Source: Nocardia altamirensis NBRC 108246 (GTDB lineage: Bacteria; Actinomycetota; Actinomycetes; Mycobacteriales; Mycobacteriaceae). Taken from it: DNA of 64,000 bases. The translations under genes and the position numbers were made by a program. The stretch covers positions 29,776 through 93,775 of the forward strand of contig NZ_BDAY01000018.1 of NCBI RefSeq assembly GCF_001612685.1, given 5' to 3'. This document shows, piece by piece, positions 8,475 through 17,088 of the stretch (positions are counted from its first letter, which is position 1; each line of letters starts with the position of its first letter). The notes below the pieces were generated by a model. It was not told the origin of the DNA and ran no database searches. It saw nothing but the letters and a program-made list of their open reading frames with translations.

Positions 8475-8516
8475 CGCACGAAGGCACGGACTCGGCGGAG
8501 TCCGTGCCTTCGTGCG
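8475..8516 (-). terminator. terminator after rpsN
   Basis: CGCACGAAGGCACGGACTC (8475-8493) and its exact complement (8498-8516) make a 19-bp stem with a four-base loop, 35 bases after the rpsN stop. No T-run follows, as is usual for many actinobacterial hairpin terminators. Its position implies that transcription from rplN ends after rpsN and does not run through the insert into rpsH. Confidence 0.75.
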
Positions 8517-8551
8517 GTGTTCAGTTGGGTGCGCTCACGAGGAGCGCATGC

Positions 8552-8737
8552 TCACCAGGAGCTCTTGTGCACACCCGGGAGCTCACCGCGGTGCGCCATT
8601 TCGCGCAGGCACACGCGGCAGAGGCCGAACTTGCGGTAGACGGCGTGCGGACGACCGCACCGCTGGCAGCGGGTGTAGGCGCGGACCGCGAACTTCGGCT
8701 TGGCGTTGGCCTTGTTGACCAGTGCTTTCTTGGCCAT
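8552..8737 (-). CDS. rpsN: 30S ribosomal protein S14, zinc-binding type Z
   Basis: Small-subunit protein S14, 61 residues, starting M-A-K-K-A-L. The short length and the two Cys pairs (C-Q-R-C at 24-27 and C-R-V-C at 40-43) show the zinc-ribbon (C+) form, which is the usual housekeeping S14 in the spc operon of actinobacteria. It follows rplE by four bases and is followed by a strong hairpin. Confidence 0.96.
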   Translation of the reverse strand: MAKKALVNKANAKPKFAVRAYTRCQRCGRPHAVYRKFGLCRVCLREMAHRGELPGVHKSSW

Positions 8738-8741
8738 ATGC

Positions 8742-9308
8742 TCAGTTCTCCTTGAACGGGAAGCCGAGGTGCTTGAGCAACGCGCGGCCTTCTTCGTTGT
8801 TGGTGGCCGTGGTCACCACGGTGATGTCCATACCGCGCGGGCGGTCGATGGAGTCCACGTCGATCTCGTGGAACATCGACTGCTCGCTGAGGCCGAACGT
8901 GTAGTTGCCGTTGCCGTCGAACTGCTTCGGCGACAGGCCGCGGAAGTCGCGGATACGCGGCAGTGCGATGGAGACCAGGCGGTCGAGGAACTCCCACATG
9001 CGATCGCCACGCAGGGTGACCTTCGCACCGATGGGCATGCCCTCACGCAGCTTGAACTGCGCGATCGACTTGGTGGCCTTGCGGATCTCGGGCTTCTGAC
9101 CGGTGATCAGCTCGAGGTCCTTGACGGCGCCGTTGATCAGCTTGGCGTCGCGGGCGGCGTCACCGACACCCATGTTGACGACAACCTTGACGACGCCGGG
9201 GATCTGCATCACGTTGTCGTAGTTGAACTCGCTGTTGAGCGCGTCCTTGATCTCGGCGCGGTAGCGCTCCTTCAGCCGAGGCTGAACCTTGTTCTCTGTA
9301 GTCGTCAT
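8742..9308 (-). CDS. rplE: 50S ribosomal protein L5
   Basis: Large-subunit, 5S-rRNA-binding protein L5, 188 residues. The core [14 protein letters not shown] and the later [11 protein letters not shown] segment are typical. The ATG is at 9308, one base after the rplX stop. It is the third gene of the rplN-rplX-rplE-rpsN unit. Confidence 0.97.
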   Translation of the reverse strand: MTTTENKVQPRLKERYRAEIKDALNSEFNYDNVMQIPGVVKVVVNMGVGDAARDAKLINGAVKDLELITGQKPEIRKATKSIAQFKLREGMPIGAKVTLRGDRMWEFLDRLVSIALPRIRDFRGLSPKQFDGNGNYTFGLSEQSMFHEIDVDSIDRPRGMDITVVTTATNNEEGRALLKHLGFPFKEN

Positions 9309-9309
9309 G

Positions 9310-9627
9310 TCAGATGTCCTTCCCGTTGTTACGGGAGATCCGGACCCGCTTGCCGCTCTCCTCGTCCGTCCGGTAGCCGACGCGGGTCGGCTTGCCGTCG
9401 GAGTCGACGATCATCACGTTGGACACGTGGATCGGAGCTTCCTGGGTCACGATGCCGCCCGAGGAGGCGCCGCGCTGGTTGGCGGAGTTCGCGACGTGCT
9501 TCTTGATCCGGTTCACGCCCTCGACCAGGATGCGGTTGCGGTCCGGGTAGGCCTGAATGACCTTGCCCTTGGCGCCCTTGTCCTTACCCGAGATGACGAG
9601 CACGGTGTCGCCCTTGTGCACCTTCAT
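9310..9627 (-). CDS. rplX: 50S ribosomal protein L24
   Basis: Large-subunit assembly protein L24, 105 residues from the ATG at 9627 (M-K-V-H-K-G-D-T-V). The KOW motif lies at [14 protein letters not shown] start ten codons further upstream lies inside rplN and was not used. The ATG is one base after the rplN stop and has GGAGGTGC upstream. Confidence 0.96.
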   Translation of the reverse strand: MKVHKGDTVLVISGKDKGAKGKVIQAYPDRNRILVEGVNRIKKHVANSANQRGASSGGIVTQEAPIHVSNVMIVDSDGKPTRVGYRTDEESGKRVRISRNNGKDI

Positions 9628-9628
9628 G

Positions 9629-9997
9629 TCAGAGCACCTCCGGGGCCAGCGAAACAATCTTCATGAACTTCTTCTCACGCAGCTCGCGGCCGACCGGGCC
9701 GAAGATGCGGGTGCCACGCGGATCGTTGTCCGCCTTGATGAGCACGGCAGCGTTCTCATCGAACTTGATGTAGGAACCGTCCGGACGGCGGCGCTCCTTG
9801 ACGGTGCGCACGATGACCGCCTTGACGACCTCGCCCTTCTTGACGTTGCCGCCGGGGACCGCGTCCTTGACGGTGGCGACGATGATGTCGCCGATGCCGG
9901 CATAGCGACGTGACGAACCACCGAGAACGCGGATGCAGAGAATTTCCTTCGCACCCGTGTTGTCGGCGACGCGCAGTCGCGACTCCTGCTGAATCAC
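9629..9997 (-). CDS. rplN: 50S ribosomal protein L14
   Basis: Large-subunit protein L14, 122 residues. The start is the GTG at 9997, reading (M)[14 protein letters not shown], with a perfect AAGGAGG seven bases upstream. The open frame continues upstream but has no L14 similarity there. It is the first gene of its unit: a promoter motif lies at 10165-10194. rpsQ, which precedes rplN in many bacteria, is not here. A separate promoter for rplN is also known in mycobacterial gene layouts. Confidence 0.96.
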   Translation of the reverse strand: MIQQESRLRVADNTGAKEILCIRVLGGSSRRYAGIGDIIVATVKDAVPGGNVKKGEVVKAVIVRTVKERRRPDGSYIKFDENAAVLIKADNDPRGTRIFGPVGRELREKKFMKIVSLAPEVL

Positions 9998-10164
9998 TTC
10001 AGCCTCCTTGACCTGGATGTATACGCACGCCGGATTGCCGACCCGACGGGCATGGTCCGCTGCCCTCCGGACGCGCGCCTGCCAGCGGTTCGACGGATCT
10101 TGCGACCCAACCACTGGGGGTTCGCTGCCGGATTGCGGGCATAGCTCCCGCAGGCAACCGGTCT

Positions 10165-10194
10165 AGTGTAGGCGAATCCGCAGGTCGTTCCCAA
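10165..10194 (-). promoter_or_regulatory. promoter of the rplN unit
   Basis: On the minus strand TTGGGA (10194-10189) and TACACT (10170-10165) are spaced by 18 bases. The 18 bases CTACACTAGACCGGTTGC are shared exactly with the motif upstream of rpsH, and both copies are preceded by GATTTGGG. The start of transcription would be near 10155-10160, giving a leader of about 160 bases to rplN. Confidence 0.7.
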
Positions 10195-10308
10195 ATCGGG
10201 GTGCGGCAGACCAGTGGCGGAGTCTTTTCGCGTCGCTACCCTCGAACTGAGCAAGATCAAAAGGAGATGTCACCCGCCCTGTTCGACCGCACCGAAAAGG
10301 GGAACCCC

Positions 10309-12360
10309 TTGAGCTCGTCCGCTCGCCAGACCCGCATCGATCGACGCGCCTTCCTGCTCGCCATCGGCGCCGTACCTGCCGTCGCGGCCCTCGCCTCCTG
10401 CGCGCAGGACTCGGCAGGATCGAACATCCAGCTCACCGGTGTCGACATGGGTGGCGCGGACCCGGCGATCCGACCGCAGGACGACCTCTATCGACATATC
10501 AACGGCGCGTGGCTGCGGGATTATCGACTGCCACCGGACAAGTCGTCGTACGGATCCTTCACCGAGGCCGACGACCGCACTCAGCAGCAGTTGCGCGGCA
10601 TCGTCGAGGGCATCAAGGATCCGCGGCCCGGCTCCACCGAGCAGCAGGTGCGCGACCTCTACGACGCGCGCCTCGATCGCGACCAGATCGAGCGCCTGGC
10701 GATGACGCCGCTCGCCGACCTGTTCGCCGCGATCGATGGCGCAGCGACCAAACCGGAGCTGGCCCGGGTGATGGGCGCACTGCCGATCAGCGGGCTCATC
10801 GGGATCGGCGTCGTCGTCGACCAGCAGCACTCGGACAAGTACATCGCCACCATCGGCCAGTCCGGCATCGACCCGAACCTCGGCGAGCAGTACTACCGCA
10901 AGCCCGAATACGAGAAGCAGCTGACGGCCTACCGGACCTACGTGGAGCGGATCGCCGCCGGCGCAGGCCTTCCTGACCCGGCGGGCACCGCGCAGCGAGT
11001 GCTCGGCCTGGAGACCCGGATCGCCGCCGGATACTGGGACAACGTCCGCGACCGCGACCCCGACACCACCTACAACCTGCTCGGCTGGGCCGAACTGACC
11101 GGTCTCGCACCGCAATTCGACTGGGATCCATGGCTTGCCGGCAACACCGAGCGGCCCAAGCAGCTCTTCGACAAGGTCGTGGTTCGGCAGCCCTCGTTCG
11201 TCACCGCGGCGGGTCAGCTGTGGGCGGAGGTCGACATCGCCCAGTGGCGCGAGTACCTGCGCGTCGCCGTGGTCAAGGAATTCGCGCCCTACCTACCCAA
11301 AGCCATCGCGGACGCCGCGTTCGACTTCGCCGACACGACGTTGCAGGGTCGCGACCAGCGCGAGGAGCCGTGGCGCGACGGGCTCGCGACGGTCAACCAG
11401 GCGCTCGGCGAACCGTTCGGCAAACTCTATGTGGCCAAGCACTTTCCGCGGCAGGCAAAGGAGCGGGCGCAGGCGTTGGTCGCCGACCTGATGGCCGCGT
11501 ACCGGCAGGATTTCACCAACTCGGCCTGGATGTCGCCGCCGACCAGGACGGCCGCCATCGCCAAACTCGACAAGATCGTCGCCAAGATCGGCTACCCCGA
11601 CCACTGGATCGACTACTCCAGCGTCACGATCACCAAGGGCAAGCTGGTCGAATCCCTGCGTGCCACCCGCACTTTCGAGAACAAGCGCGCCTTCGGCAAG
11701 CTCGGCACACCGGTGGACCGGACCGAATGGGGTTTCCCGCCGCAGACGGTGAACGCCATGTACGACCCGACCGCCAACCAGATCACCTTCCCCGCCGCGA
11801 TCCTGCAGGCGCCGTTCTTCGACGCGGACGCCGCCGACGCGGTCAACTTCGGCGGCATCGGCGCGGTCATCGGCCACGAGATCGGGCACGGATTCGACGA
11901 TCAGGGCTCGAAATACGACGGTGACGGCAACCGGCGCGACTGGTGGACACCCGAGGACAACGCCGCGTTCGAGGCGAAAACGAAACAGCTGATCGCCCAG
12001 TACGACGCGCTGGTACCCGAGGGGCTCGACCCGAGCAAGCACGTGAACGGCGCGCTCACCGTCGGCGAGAACCTGGCCGACCTGCGCGGACTCCAGATCT
12101 CCCTGGCCGCATACCGCGCCGCCGCCGAACGCGACGGCAAACAACCCGACCTGCAGGCCGTGTTCTTTTCCTGGGCCAGGATCTGGCGGGAACGCTCGAC
12201 CATCCAGACCCAGGAGCTGCAGCTGGCCAGGGATCCGCACGCGCCGAACCAGTTTCGCGCCAACCAGGTGGTGCGCAACATCGCTGATTTCTACTCGACA
12301 TTCGGCGTCAAGGACGGCGATCGACTCTTCCTCGCCACCGACCAACGCGTCACCCTCTGA
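10309..12360 (+). CDS. M13 family zinc metallopeptidase, Tat-type lipoprotein
   Basis: Exported neprilysin-like (PepO/Zmp1 family) zinc endopeptidase of 683 residues. The start is placed at the TTG at 10309 with AAAAGGGG upstream, because this gives a compact signal. Twin arginines at 12-13 (R-R-A-F-L-L) and a lipobox A-L-A-S-C with C31 suggest Tat export and lipid anchoring. The zinc site H523-E-I-G-H527 and E587-N-L-A-D591 are intact, and the M13 N-terminal domain precedes them. An ATG at 10267 has a ribosome site too close to it. It is followed 80 bases later by a close paralogue, so the pair is probably a tandem duplication. Confidence 0.9.
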   Translation: MSSSARQTRIDRRAFLLAIGAVPAVAALASCAQDSAGSNIQLTGVDMGGADPAIRPQDDLYRHINGAWLRDYRLPPDKSSYGSFTEADDRTQQQLRGIVEGIKDPRPGSTEQQVRDLYDARLDRDQIERLAMTPLADLFAAIDGAATKPELARVMGALPISGLIGIGVVVDQQHSDKYIATIGQSGIDPNLGEQYYRKPEYEKQLTAYRTYVERIAAGAGLPDPAGTAQRVLGLETRIAAGYWDNVRDRDPDTTYNLLGWAELTGLAPQFDWDPWLAGNTERPKQLFDKVVVRQPSFVTAAGQLWAEVDIAQWREYLRVAVVKEFAPYLPKAIADAAFDFADTTLQGRDQREEPWRDGLATVNQALGEPFGKLYVAKHFPRQAKERAQALVADLMAAYRQDFTNSAWMSPPTRTAAIAKLDKIVAKIGYPDHWIDYSSVTITKGKLVESLRATRTFENKRAFGKLGTPVDRTEWGFPPQTVNAMYDPTANQITFPAAILQAPFFDADAADAVNFGGIGAVIGHEIGHGFDDQGSKYDGDGNRRDWWTPEDNAAFEAKTKQLIAQYDALVPEGLDPSKHVNGALTVGENLADLRGLQISLAAYRAAAERDGKQPDLQAVFFSWARIWRERSTIQTQELQLARDPHAPNQFRANQVVRNIADFYSTFGVKDGDRLFLATDQRVTL

Positions 12361-12440
12361 TCTGCGCGAACGGGTAGCCTCGGGCGAACAAACTCTGCTC
12401 GACGAGGATGCGGCGCAGTCGCATCGAGAGAGGAATCTTC

Positions 12441-14477
12441 GTGACACGTCTCGGACGGCTGGACCGTCGTGCCTTTCTGATCGCGCTCGGCCTTGTCCCC
12501 GCCGCCGCGGCGCTGGCTTCCTGCTCGAACGACACCGAAACGGCGAAGCAGCTGGCCGGAGTCGATCTCGGCGGCGCCGACCAGGCGATCCGGCCGCAGG
12601 ACGATCTGTATCGGCACGTCAACGGGAAGTGGCTGCGCGAGTACCAGCTACCGCCGGACAAGGTCGCCTTCGGGTCGACCAGCGAGGCCTTCGAGCGCAC
12701 CCAGCAGCAACTGCGCGAAATCGTCGAGAGCATCAAGGATCCGAAGGACGGCTCCGAGGAGCAGCAGATCCGGGATCTGTACGACGCCAGGGTCGATTGG
12801 GACGAGATCGAACGACTCGGGATGACCCCCTTGGCCCCGATGTTCGCCAAGGTCGACGCCGCCACCACCAAGGCCGACCTGGCAAAGGTGATGGCCGAGT
12901 TGCCGATCGGCGGACTGATCGGCCTCGGCATCACCGTCGATCGGAAGAACTCGAACGCCTACGTGCCCTCGATCGGCCAGTCGGGGCTCGGGCTCGGCGA
13001 GCAGTACTACCGGAAACCGGAGCACGCCGAGACGCTCGCGCAGTACCGGGTGTTCCTCGAACGCATCGCGGCGGGCGCCGGTCTGCCCGATCCGGCGGGC
13101 CTGGCGCAGCGGGTGTTCGACCTGGAGAAGCGCATCGCCCCCGCGCACTGGGACAACGTACGCAACCGTGATGCCGACGCCACGTACAACGTGTACAAGT
13201 GGGCCGATATGACCGCTCTCGCACCGGGATTCGACTGGGACCCGTGGCTGGCGGGCAACACCGACCGGCCCAAGCAGCTGTTCGAGACGATGGTGGTCGG
13301 CCAGCCGTCCTTCGTCACGGCGGCGGGCCAGCTGTGGACCGAGGTCGACATCGCCACGTGGCGCGACTATTTGAAGCTGAGCGTGCTCCGCGACTTCGCG
13401 CCGTACCTGCCGAAGGCCATCAACGACGCGAACTTCGACTTCAAGGGCAAGGTGCTCAACGGTCAGGAGGAGCGGCCGGAGCGCTGGAAGTACGGCGTCG
13501 GCATCGTCGACGACAAGCTCGGTGAGCAACTCGGAAAAGTCTACGTGGACAGGTACTTTCCGCCTGAAGCCAAGCAGCGCGCGAAGGAAATGCTCGACGA
13601 TGTGGTCGCCGCCTACCGCGAGAACTTCACCAACTCGTCGTGGATGTCGCCTGCGACCAGGACCGCGTCCATCGCGAAACTCGACAAGATCGACCCCAAG
13701 ATCGGCTATCCGGACAAGTGGGTCGACTACTCGAAGCTGAAGATCACCAGGGGCAAGCTGATCGAATCACTGCTTGCCATCAACGACTTCGAGGTCAAGC
13801 GCGCCTTCGCCCGGCTCGGCGGCCCGGTCGACAAGACCGAGTGGAGCATGTCGCCGCAGACGGTCAACGCGTACTACCAGGCGACCACCAATCAGATCGT
13901 GTTCCCCGCCGCCTACCTGCAGGCGCCGTTCTTCGACAAGGACGCCGAACCCGCCGTCAACTTCGGCGCGGTCGGCGCGACCATCGGCCACGAGATCGGG
14001 CACGGATTCGACGACCAGGGCTCGAAATACGACGGGGACGGCAATCGCCGCGACTGGTGGACCGCCGAGGACCGGGCGGCCTTCGACGCCAAAACCAAGC
14101 AGCTCATCGACCAGTACAACGTGCTGGTGCCCGAGGGGCTCGAGCCGAACCAGCACATCAACGGCGAACTCACCGTCGGCGAGAATCTCGCCGATCTGCG
14201 CGGGCTGCAGATCACGCTGGCGGCGTTCCGGAGGTCCGAAAAGCGGCGCGGCATCGACAATCCCGACTACCGGACGATGTTCCTTTCGTGGGCGCGCAGC
14301 TGGCGGGAGAAGCAGACCACCGAGCTGACGGTGCGGTATCTCGCCACCGATACGCACTCCCCCGCAGAGTTCCGGTGCAATCAGGTGGTGCGCAACCTCC
14401 CCGAGTTCTACGACACCTTCGGGGTCAAGGAGACCGACAAGCTGTTCATGGCGCAGGACCAGCGCGTCACGTTCTGA
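12441..14477 (+). CDS. M13 family zinc metallopeptidase, Tat-type lipoprotein, second copy
   Basis: Paralogue of the gene just upstream, 678 residues from the GTG at 12441, which has GAGAGGAA eight bases upstream. The N terminus M-T-R-L-G-R-L-D-R-R-A-F-L with a lipobox at A-L-A-S-C28 again shows a Tat-type lipoprotein. The zinc ligands and catalytic residues are present: H517-E518-x-x-H521 and E581-x-x-x-D585. Similarity to the first copy covers the whole length, including D-D-L-Y-R-H near the start and Q-R-V-T at the end. The substrate is unknown; the family cuts short peptides. Confidence 0.9.
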   Translation: MTRLGRLDRRAFLIALGLVPAAAALASCSNDTETAKQLAGVDLGGADQAIRPQDDLYRHVNGKWLREYQLPPDKVAFGSTSEAFERTQQQLREIVESIKDPKDGSEEQQIRDLYDARVDWDEIERLGMTPLAPMFAKVDAATTKADLAKVMAELPIGGLIGLGITVDRKNSNAYVPSIGQSGLGLGEQYYRKPEHAETLAQYRVFLERIAAGAGLPDPAGLAQRVFDLEKRIAPAHWDNVRNRDADATYNVYKWADMTALAPGFDWDPWLAGNTDRPKQLFETMVVGQPSFVTAAGQLWTEVDIATWRDYLKLSVLRDFAPYLPKAINDANFDFKGKVLNGQEERPERWKYGVGIVDDKLGEQLGKVYVDRYFPPEAKQRAKEMLDDVVAAYRENFTNSSWMSPATRTASIAKLDKIDPKIGYPDKWVDYSKLKITRGKLIESLLAINDFEVKRAFARLGGPVDKTEWSMSPQTVNAYYQATTNQIVFPAAYLQAPFFDKDAEPAVNFGAVGATIGHEIGHGFDDQGSKYDGDGNRRDWWTAEDRAAFDAKTKQLIDQYNVLVPEGLEPNQHINGELTVGENLADLRGLQITLAAFRRSEKRRGIDNPDYRTMFLSWARSWREKQTTELTVRYLATDTHSPAEFRCNQVVRNLPEFYDTFGVKETDKLFMAQDQRVTF

Positions 14478-14486
14478 TCGGCAGGG

Positions 14487-14518
14487 ACGGTCCGGTGGTG
14501 GATGTGCCACCGGACCGT
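14487..14518. terminator. bidirectional terminator
   Basis: ACGGTCCGGTGG (14487-14498) and its exact complement (14507-14518) enclose an eight-base loop. It lies between the convergent M13 peptidase (+) and the T7SS-type substrate gene (-), so it can end both transcripts. Confidence 0.8.
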
Positions 14519-14525
14519 TCGGCTA

Positions 14526-16055
14526 TCAGGCTTCCTGAGTTTCGCTGATCTGCGCGGCGGAAACGTCCACGGTGCGGGTGTGTTCGGAATCGGATTCGGA
14601 GCGCTGCGGTGCTGGCATTGCGCCCATCAGACCGCCATTGGGTGTGCCGGGGTTGCTGATGGTCGATAGCTGAGGACCGGTGGGTGGGGTGTCGGTCGGC
14701 GCAGTGACGGACGAGGCTTGTGTTCCCTCGGCGGGCTTCGCAGCCGGCTGATCGCCAGTGGGCGGCTTCTCCGCGGACTGTTCTCCGGTGTGCGGCTTCT
14801 GCGTCGGTTGATCTCCGGTCGGCGGCTTTTCAGCCGATTGCTCTCCGGTCTGCGGCTTCTGCGCCGGTTGCTCTCCGGCAGGCTTCTCGGCGGACGGGTC
14901 CCCAGCAGGCTTCTCCGCTGACGGGTCCCCGGCGGGCTTCGCCGCTGACGGATCCCCGGCTGCCGTTTGGTCGACCGGCGTAGCACCCGGAACCGAATCG
15001 ACAGCCTTGTCGACCGCGCTGACCACGCTCGTTATCCCGTCGGCACCACTCTTGACCGCTTCGCCGCCCGCTTTGATGATGTCGTCGAGGTCATCATCGA
15101 GGCCGGTCAGCGACGTGATCAGGTTGGGCACCGTCCCGGTGATCTTGCTGGCCGCGGAGACCAGATCCGAGATATCGCCGGGGCGCCATACGCCTGCGGT
15201 GCCTTTATCGGTGTTGGCGGTGGTTTCCTCTGCGGGTTCAGTCTGCTCGCCGGTCTGTTCGCCCGTTTGCTTGCTCTGTTCGCCTGTCTGCTTGCTCTGT
15301 TCGCCTGTCTGCTTGCTCTGTTCACCGGTCTGTTCGCCGGTCTGCTTGCTCTGCTCGCCCGTCTGCTTGCTCTGCTCGCCGGTCTGCTCACCCGTCTGAC
15401 TGACCTGGGTTGCCGCGGGCACCGTGTTCTGCTGCGTGGTCTCCGTAGGCTGTTCCTCGGTCGCCACAGTGCTCTTCGGTTGTCCTTGCAGCAAGCTCTG
15501 CGAATCGTCGCTGGTGGTCTCGTCGATCGGATCACCCGTGCCGATCCGCTCGCCCTGGGTCTGCACCTCGGATGCCGCGGTTTGGATCGCGGTTTCCGAC
15601 TGGGTCTGGATGTCCAGCAGTTGGTTCAACGCGGTGGTGATGGCCGTTTGATGGGTGAACGCGTCCTCGTCGCCGCCCGAACTTCCTTCGGCCGCAGTGA
15701 CTTTCCAGTCGTCGCTGACCGTGAGCCCGGCCTCGGTTGCGGCAAAGACCTTGTCGAGCACCACCTGCCGGTAGCTGGTCAGGTCGCTGCCCGCGGTCAC
15801 CAATGCGGTTGCCAGGTCGCCGATTTCGTTGGACACCGACTTCCCGACGTCCCGGTCGCCCGCGATTCGGTCATAGGCCGACCAGTAGGCGTCGCCGCTC
15901 CAATGGGTGCCTGCGTCGCGGATCTGCGTGCCCATCGCCTCGAGGTAGGTGACGAACTCGGTGTTGCGGAGTTTCATCTCCTCGCCGGCTTCGCCGAGCT
16001 GCCACGGCTTCCACGAATCGCGCACCTGCGACAGGGTTGGGGTACCGCTTTTCAC
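14526..16055 (-). CDS. repeat-rich WXG-type secreted protein
   Basis: A 509-residue protein from the GTG at 16055, overlapping the EspC-like gene by four bases (GTGA). Residues 1-165 are helical with W52-S-G54, which resembles the secreted part of ESX substrates. Residues 219-272 repeat the unit Q-T-G-E-Q-(S-K), and residues 364-440 repeat units such as A-G-D-P-S-A-E-K-P and T-G-E-Q-S-A-E-K-P-P. The C-terminal 70 residues are also low in complexity. There is no membrane segment or toxin domain that I can see. It may be a cell-surface or extracellular spacer protein exported by type VII secretion. This rests on its layout and partner gene, not on a recognised family. Confidence 0.65.
   Translation of the reverse strand: MKSGTPTLSQVRDSWKPWQLGEAGEEMKLRNTEFVTYLEAMGTQIRDAGTHWSGDAYWSAYDRIAGDRDVGKSVSNEIGDLATALVTAGSDLTSYRQVVLDKVFAATEAGLTVSDDWKVTAAEGSSGGDEDAFTHQTAITTALNQLLDIQTQSETAIQTAASEVQTQGERIGTGDPIDETTSDDSQSLLQGQPKSTVATEEQPTETTQQNTVPAATQVSQTGEQTGEQSKQTGEQSKQTGEQTGEQSKQTGEQSKQTGEQSKQTGEQTGEQTEPAEETTANTDKGTAGVWRPGDISDLVSAASKITGTVPNLITSLTGLDDDLDDIIKAGGEAVKSGADGITSVVSAVDKAVDSVPGATPVDQTAAGDPSAAKPAGDPSAEKPAGDPSAEKPAGEQPAQKPQTGEQSAEKPPTGDQPTQKPHTGEQSAEKPPTGDQPAAKPAEGTQASSVTAPTDTPPTGPQLSTISNPGTPNGGLMGAMPAPQRSESDSEHTRTVDVSAAQISETQEA
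14736..14957 (-). repeat. coding repeats, Asp-Pro-Ser-Ala-Glu-Lys-Pro / Thr-Gly-Glu-Gln units
   Basis: In-frame repeats that encode residues about 367-440 of the WXG-type secreted protein. Three A-G-D-P-S-A-(A/E)-K-P units are followed by alternating Q/H-T-G-E-Q-S-A-E-K-P-P and T-G-D-Q-P units. Confidence 0.75.
15240..15398 (-). repeat. coding 21-bp tandem repeats (Thr-Gly-Glu-Gln-Ser-Lys-Gln)
   Basis: About eight copies of a unit coding T-G-E-Q-(S-K-Q) in residues 219-272 of the secreted protein. The copies are nearly identical at the DNA level, so this tract is likely to vary in length between strains. Confidence 0.8.
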
Positions 16056-16345
16056 TGTCCACCATCCATTGCCGCGAGACCGCTCCGGAAATCCTCGTCG
16101 CTGACTTCGTAATTCGTTGCGCCGCCTTTGGCGATATTGGAGACGCGTTTACACCGCGTCGCCATTTGCTTCCAGACCGCCTCGGCATACTCGCCTGCGT
16201 TGACGACCTGGGTGCCGATCGCCGTACCCGGTAGCGCCGCACCGGCTTCGGAGGTTTTCGCGGTCACCGTCAACGCATTCATCTGCGCACCGATTTGATC
16301 CATCGATGCGGCAAGCGCGCGCAGCTCATCGGGATTGACTTGCAT
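16052..16345 (-). CDS. EspC-like ESX-associated protein
   Basis: A 97-residue protein from the ATG at 16345 (M-Q-V-N-P-D-E-L-R-A-L-A). The pattern of a short N-terminal helix (V-x-P-x-x-L-x-x-L-A), a helical core and a second half with G-E-Y-A-E-A-V-W resembles the EspC/DUF2580 type of secreted ESX proteins found next to larger substrates. Four bases overlap the 509-residue gene, so the two are translated together and probably work as a pair. The longer open frame upstream (to 16399) has no similarity and no ribosome site. Confidence 0.65.
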   Translation of the reverse strand: MQVNPDELRALAASMDQIGAQMNALTVTAKTSEAGAALPGTAIGTQVVNAGEYAEAVWKQMATRCKRVSNIAKGGATNYEVSDEDFRSGLAAMDGGQ

Positions 16346-16598
16346 CCCCCAGCCCCCTCCGAATTTCCCTGTCAGATGATCGCGGCAACTCCATACCACG
16401 ACCGAAGGATGCGGCTCAGCCTAGCCGACCGCCTCGACCCGTCAAGTCTGGCAACAGGACAGAGAGCAGGCATAACCGTGCGATACGCACTGACTGCCTG
16501 ATCTCTGCCAAAGCCCGTTTCGAGGCAACCATTCCGAAAGAGCGTCACGTCGGATTACCGCCGGTCCCGGCCTAGCGCCACTGGACACACTTGATCGC

Positions 16599-17039
16599 AT
16601 GACACGACCGACCACCGACCCGACGACCGTACTGACCGGCATGTACGCGGCCGAGGCCGAATACCTGGCCGCGGGCGGGCCGGGCAAGGCCTCGTTCGAC
16701 CTGCTCGCCCCCTTCTTCGCCACCGACGTAGTGCTGCACCAAGCCGACGGTCTGCCCTATGGCGGCACGTGGCGTGGTCATGCAGGCATGGAACAGTTCT
16801 TCCTCTCGATGGCCGAGACCTGGACGACTTTCGACCTGCTCGAGCAGGCGTTCCTCGCGACCGGCGCCACCGCGGTAGTGCACACGCGCGTCCACGCCCG
16901 AGCCCGTGCGACCGGCCGCGAGCTGACTTTTCCCATCCTGCAAACGATCTCGATCGAGGACGAGCGGATCACCGAGGTACATCCCTTCTACTGGGACACC
17001 GCGGCCATCGCGAATATCTGCGTGCCGCCGCTCGCATAG
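16599..17039 (+). CDS. SnoaL/NTF2-like family protein
   Basis: A 146-residue protein with the layout of a cone-shaped NTF2-like fold: an N-terminal helix with M-Y-A-A-E-A-E-Y-L-A, the segment L-A-P-F-F-A-T-D-V-V-L-H-Q-A, then G-T-W-R-G-H-A-G-M-E-Q-F-F, and closing strands ending in the I-T-E-V-H-P-F-Y-W-D pattern. Members of this family are small enzymes or binding proteins acting on polyketides, steroids or other small molecules. No substrate can be given. It lies 49 bases upstream of the siderophore-binding protein gene on the same strand. Confidence 0.75.
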   Translation: MTRPTTDPTTVLTGMYAAEAEYLAAGGPGKASFDLLAPFFATDVVLHQADGLPYGGTWRGHAGMEQFFLSMAETWTTFDLLEQAFLATGATAVVHTRVHARARATGRELTFPILQTISIEDERITEVHPFYWDTAAIANICVPPLA

Positions 17040-17088
17040 GACGATTCGGCATAGGCTGACCCCTATTCCTCACCGAGGAGGGTCGACT

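Noticed and set aside
15240..15398. 21-bp repeats as possible iterons or a CRISPR
   Set aside because: They are contiguous, in frame and encode a simple peptide repeat in a long gene.
17041..17068. Possible iron box upstream of the first binding-protein gene
   Set aside because: Only ATAGG and a few scattered bases fit the consensus; the right half is absent. It is too weak to list.
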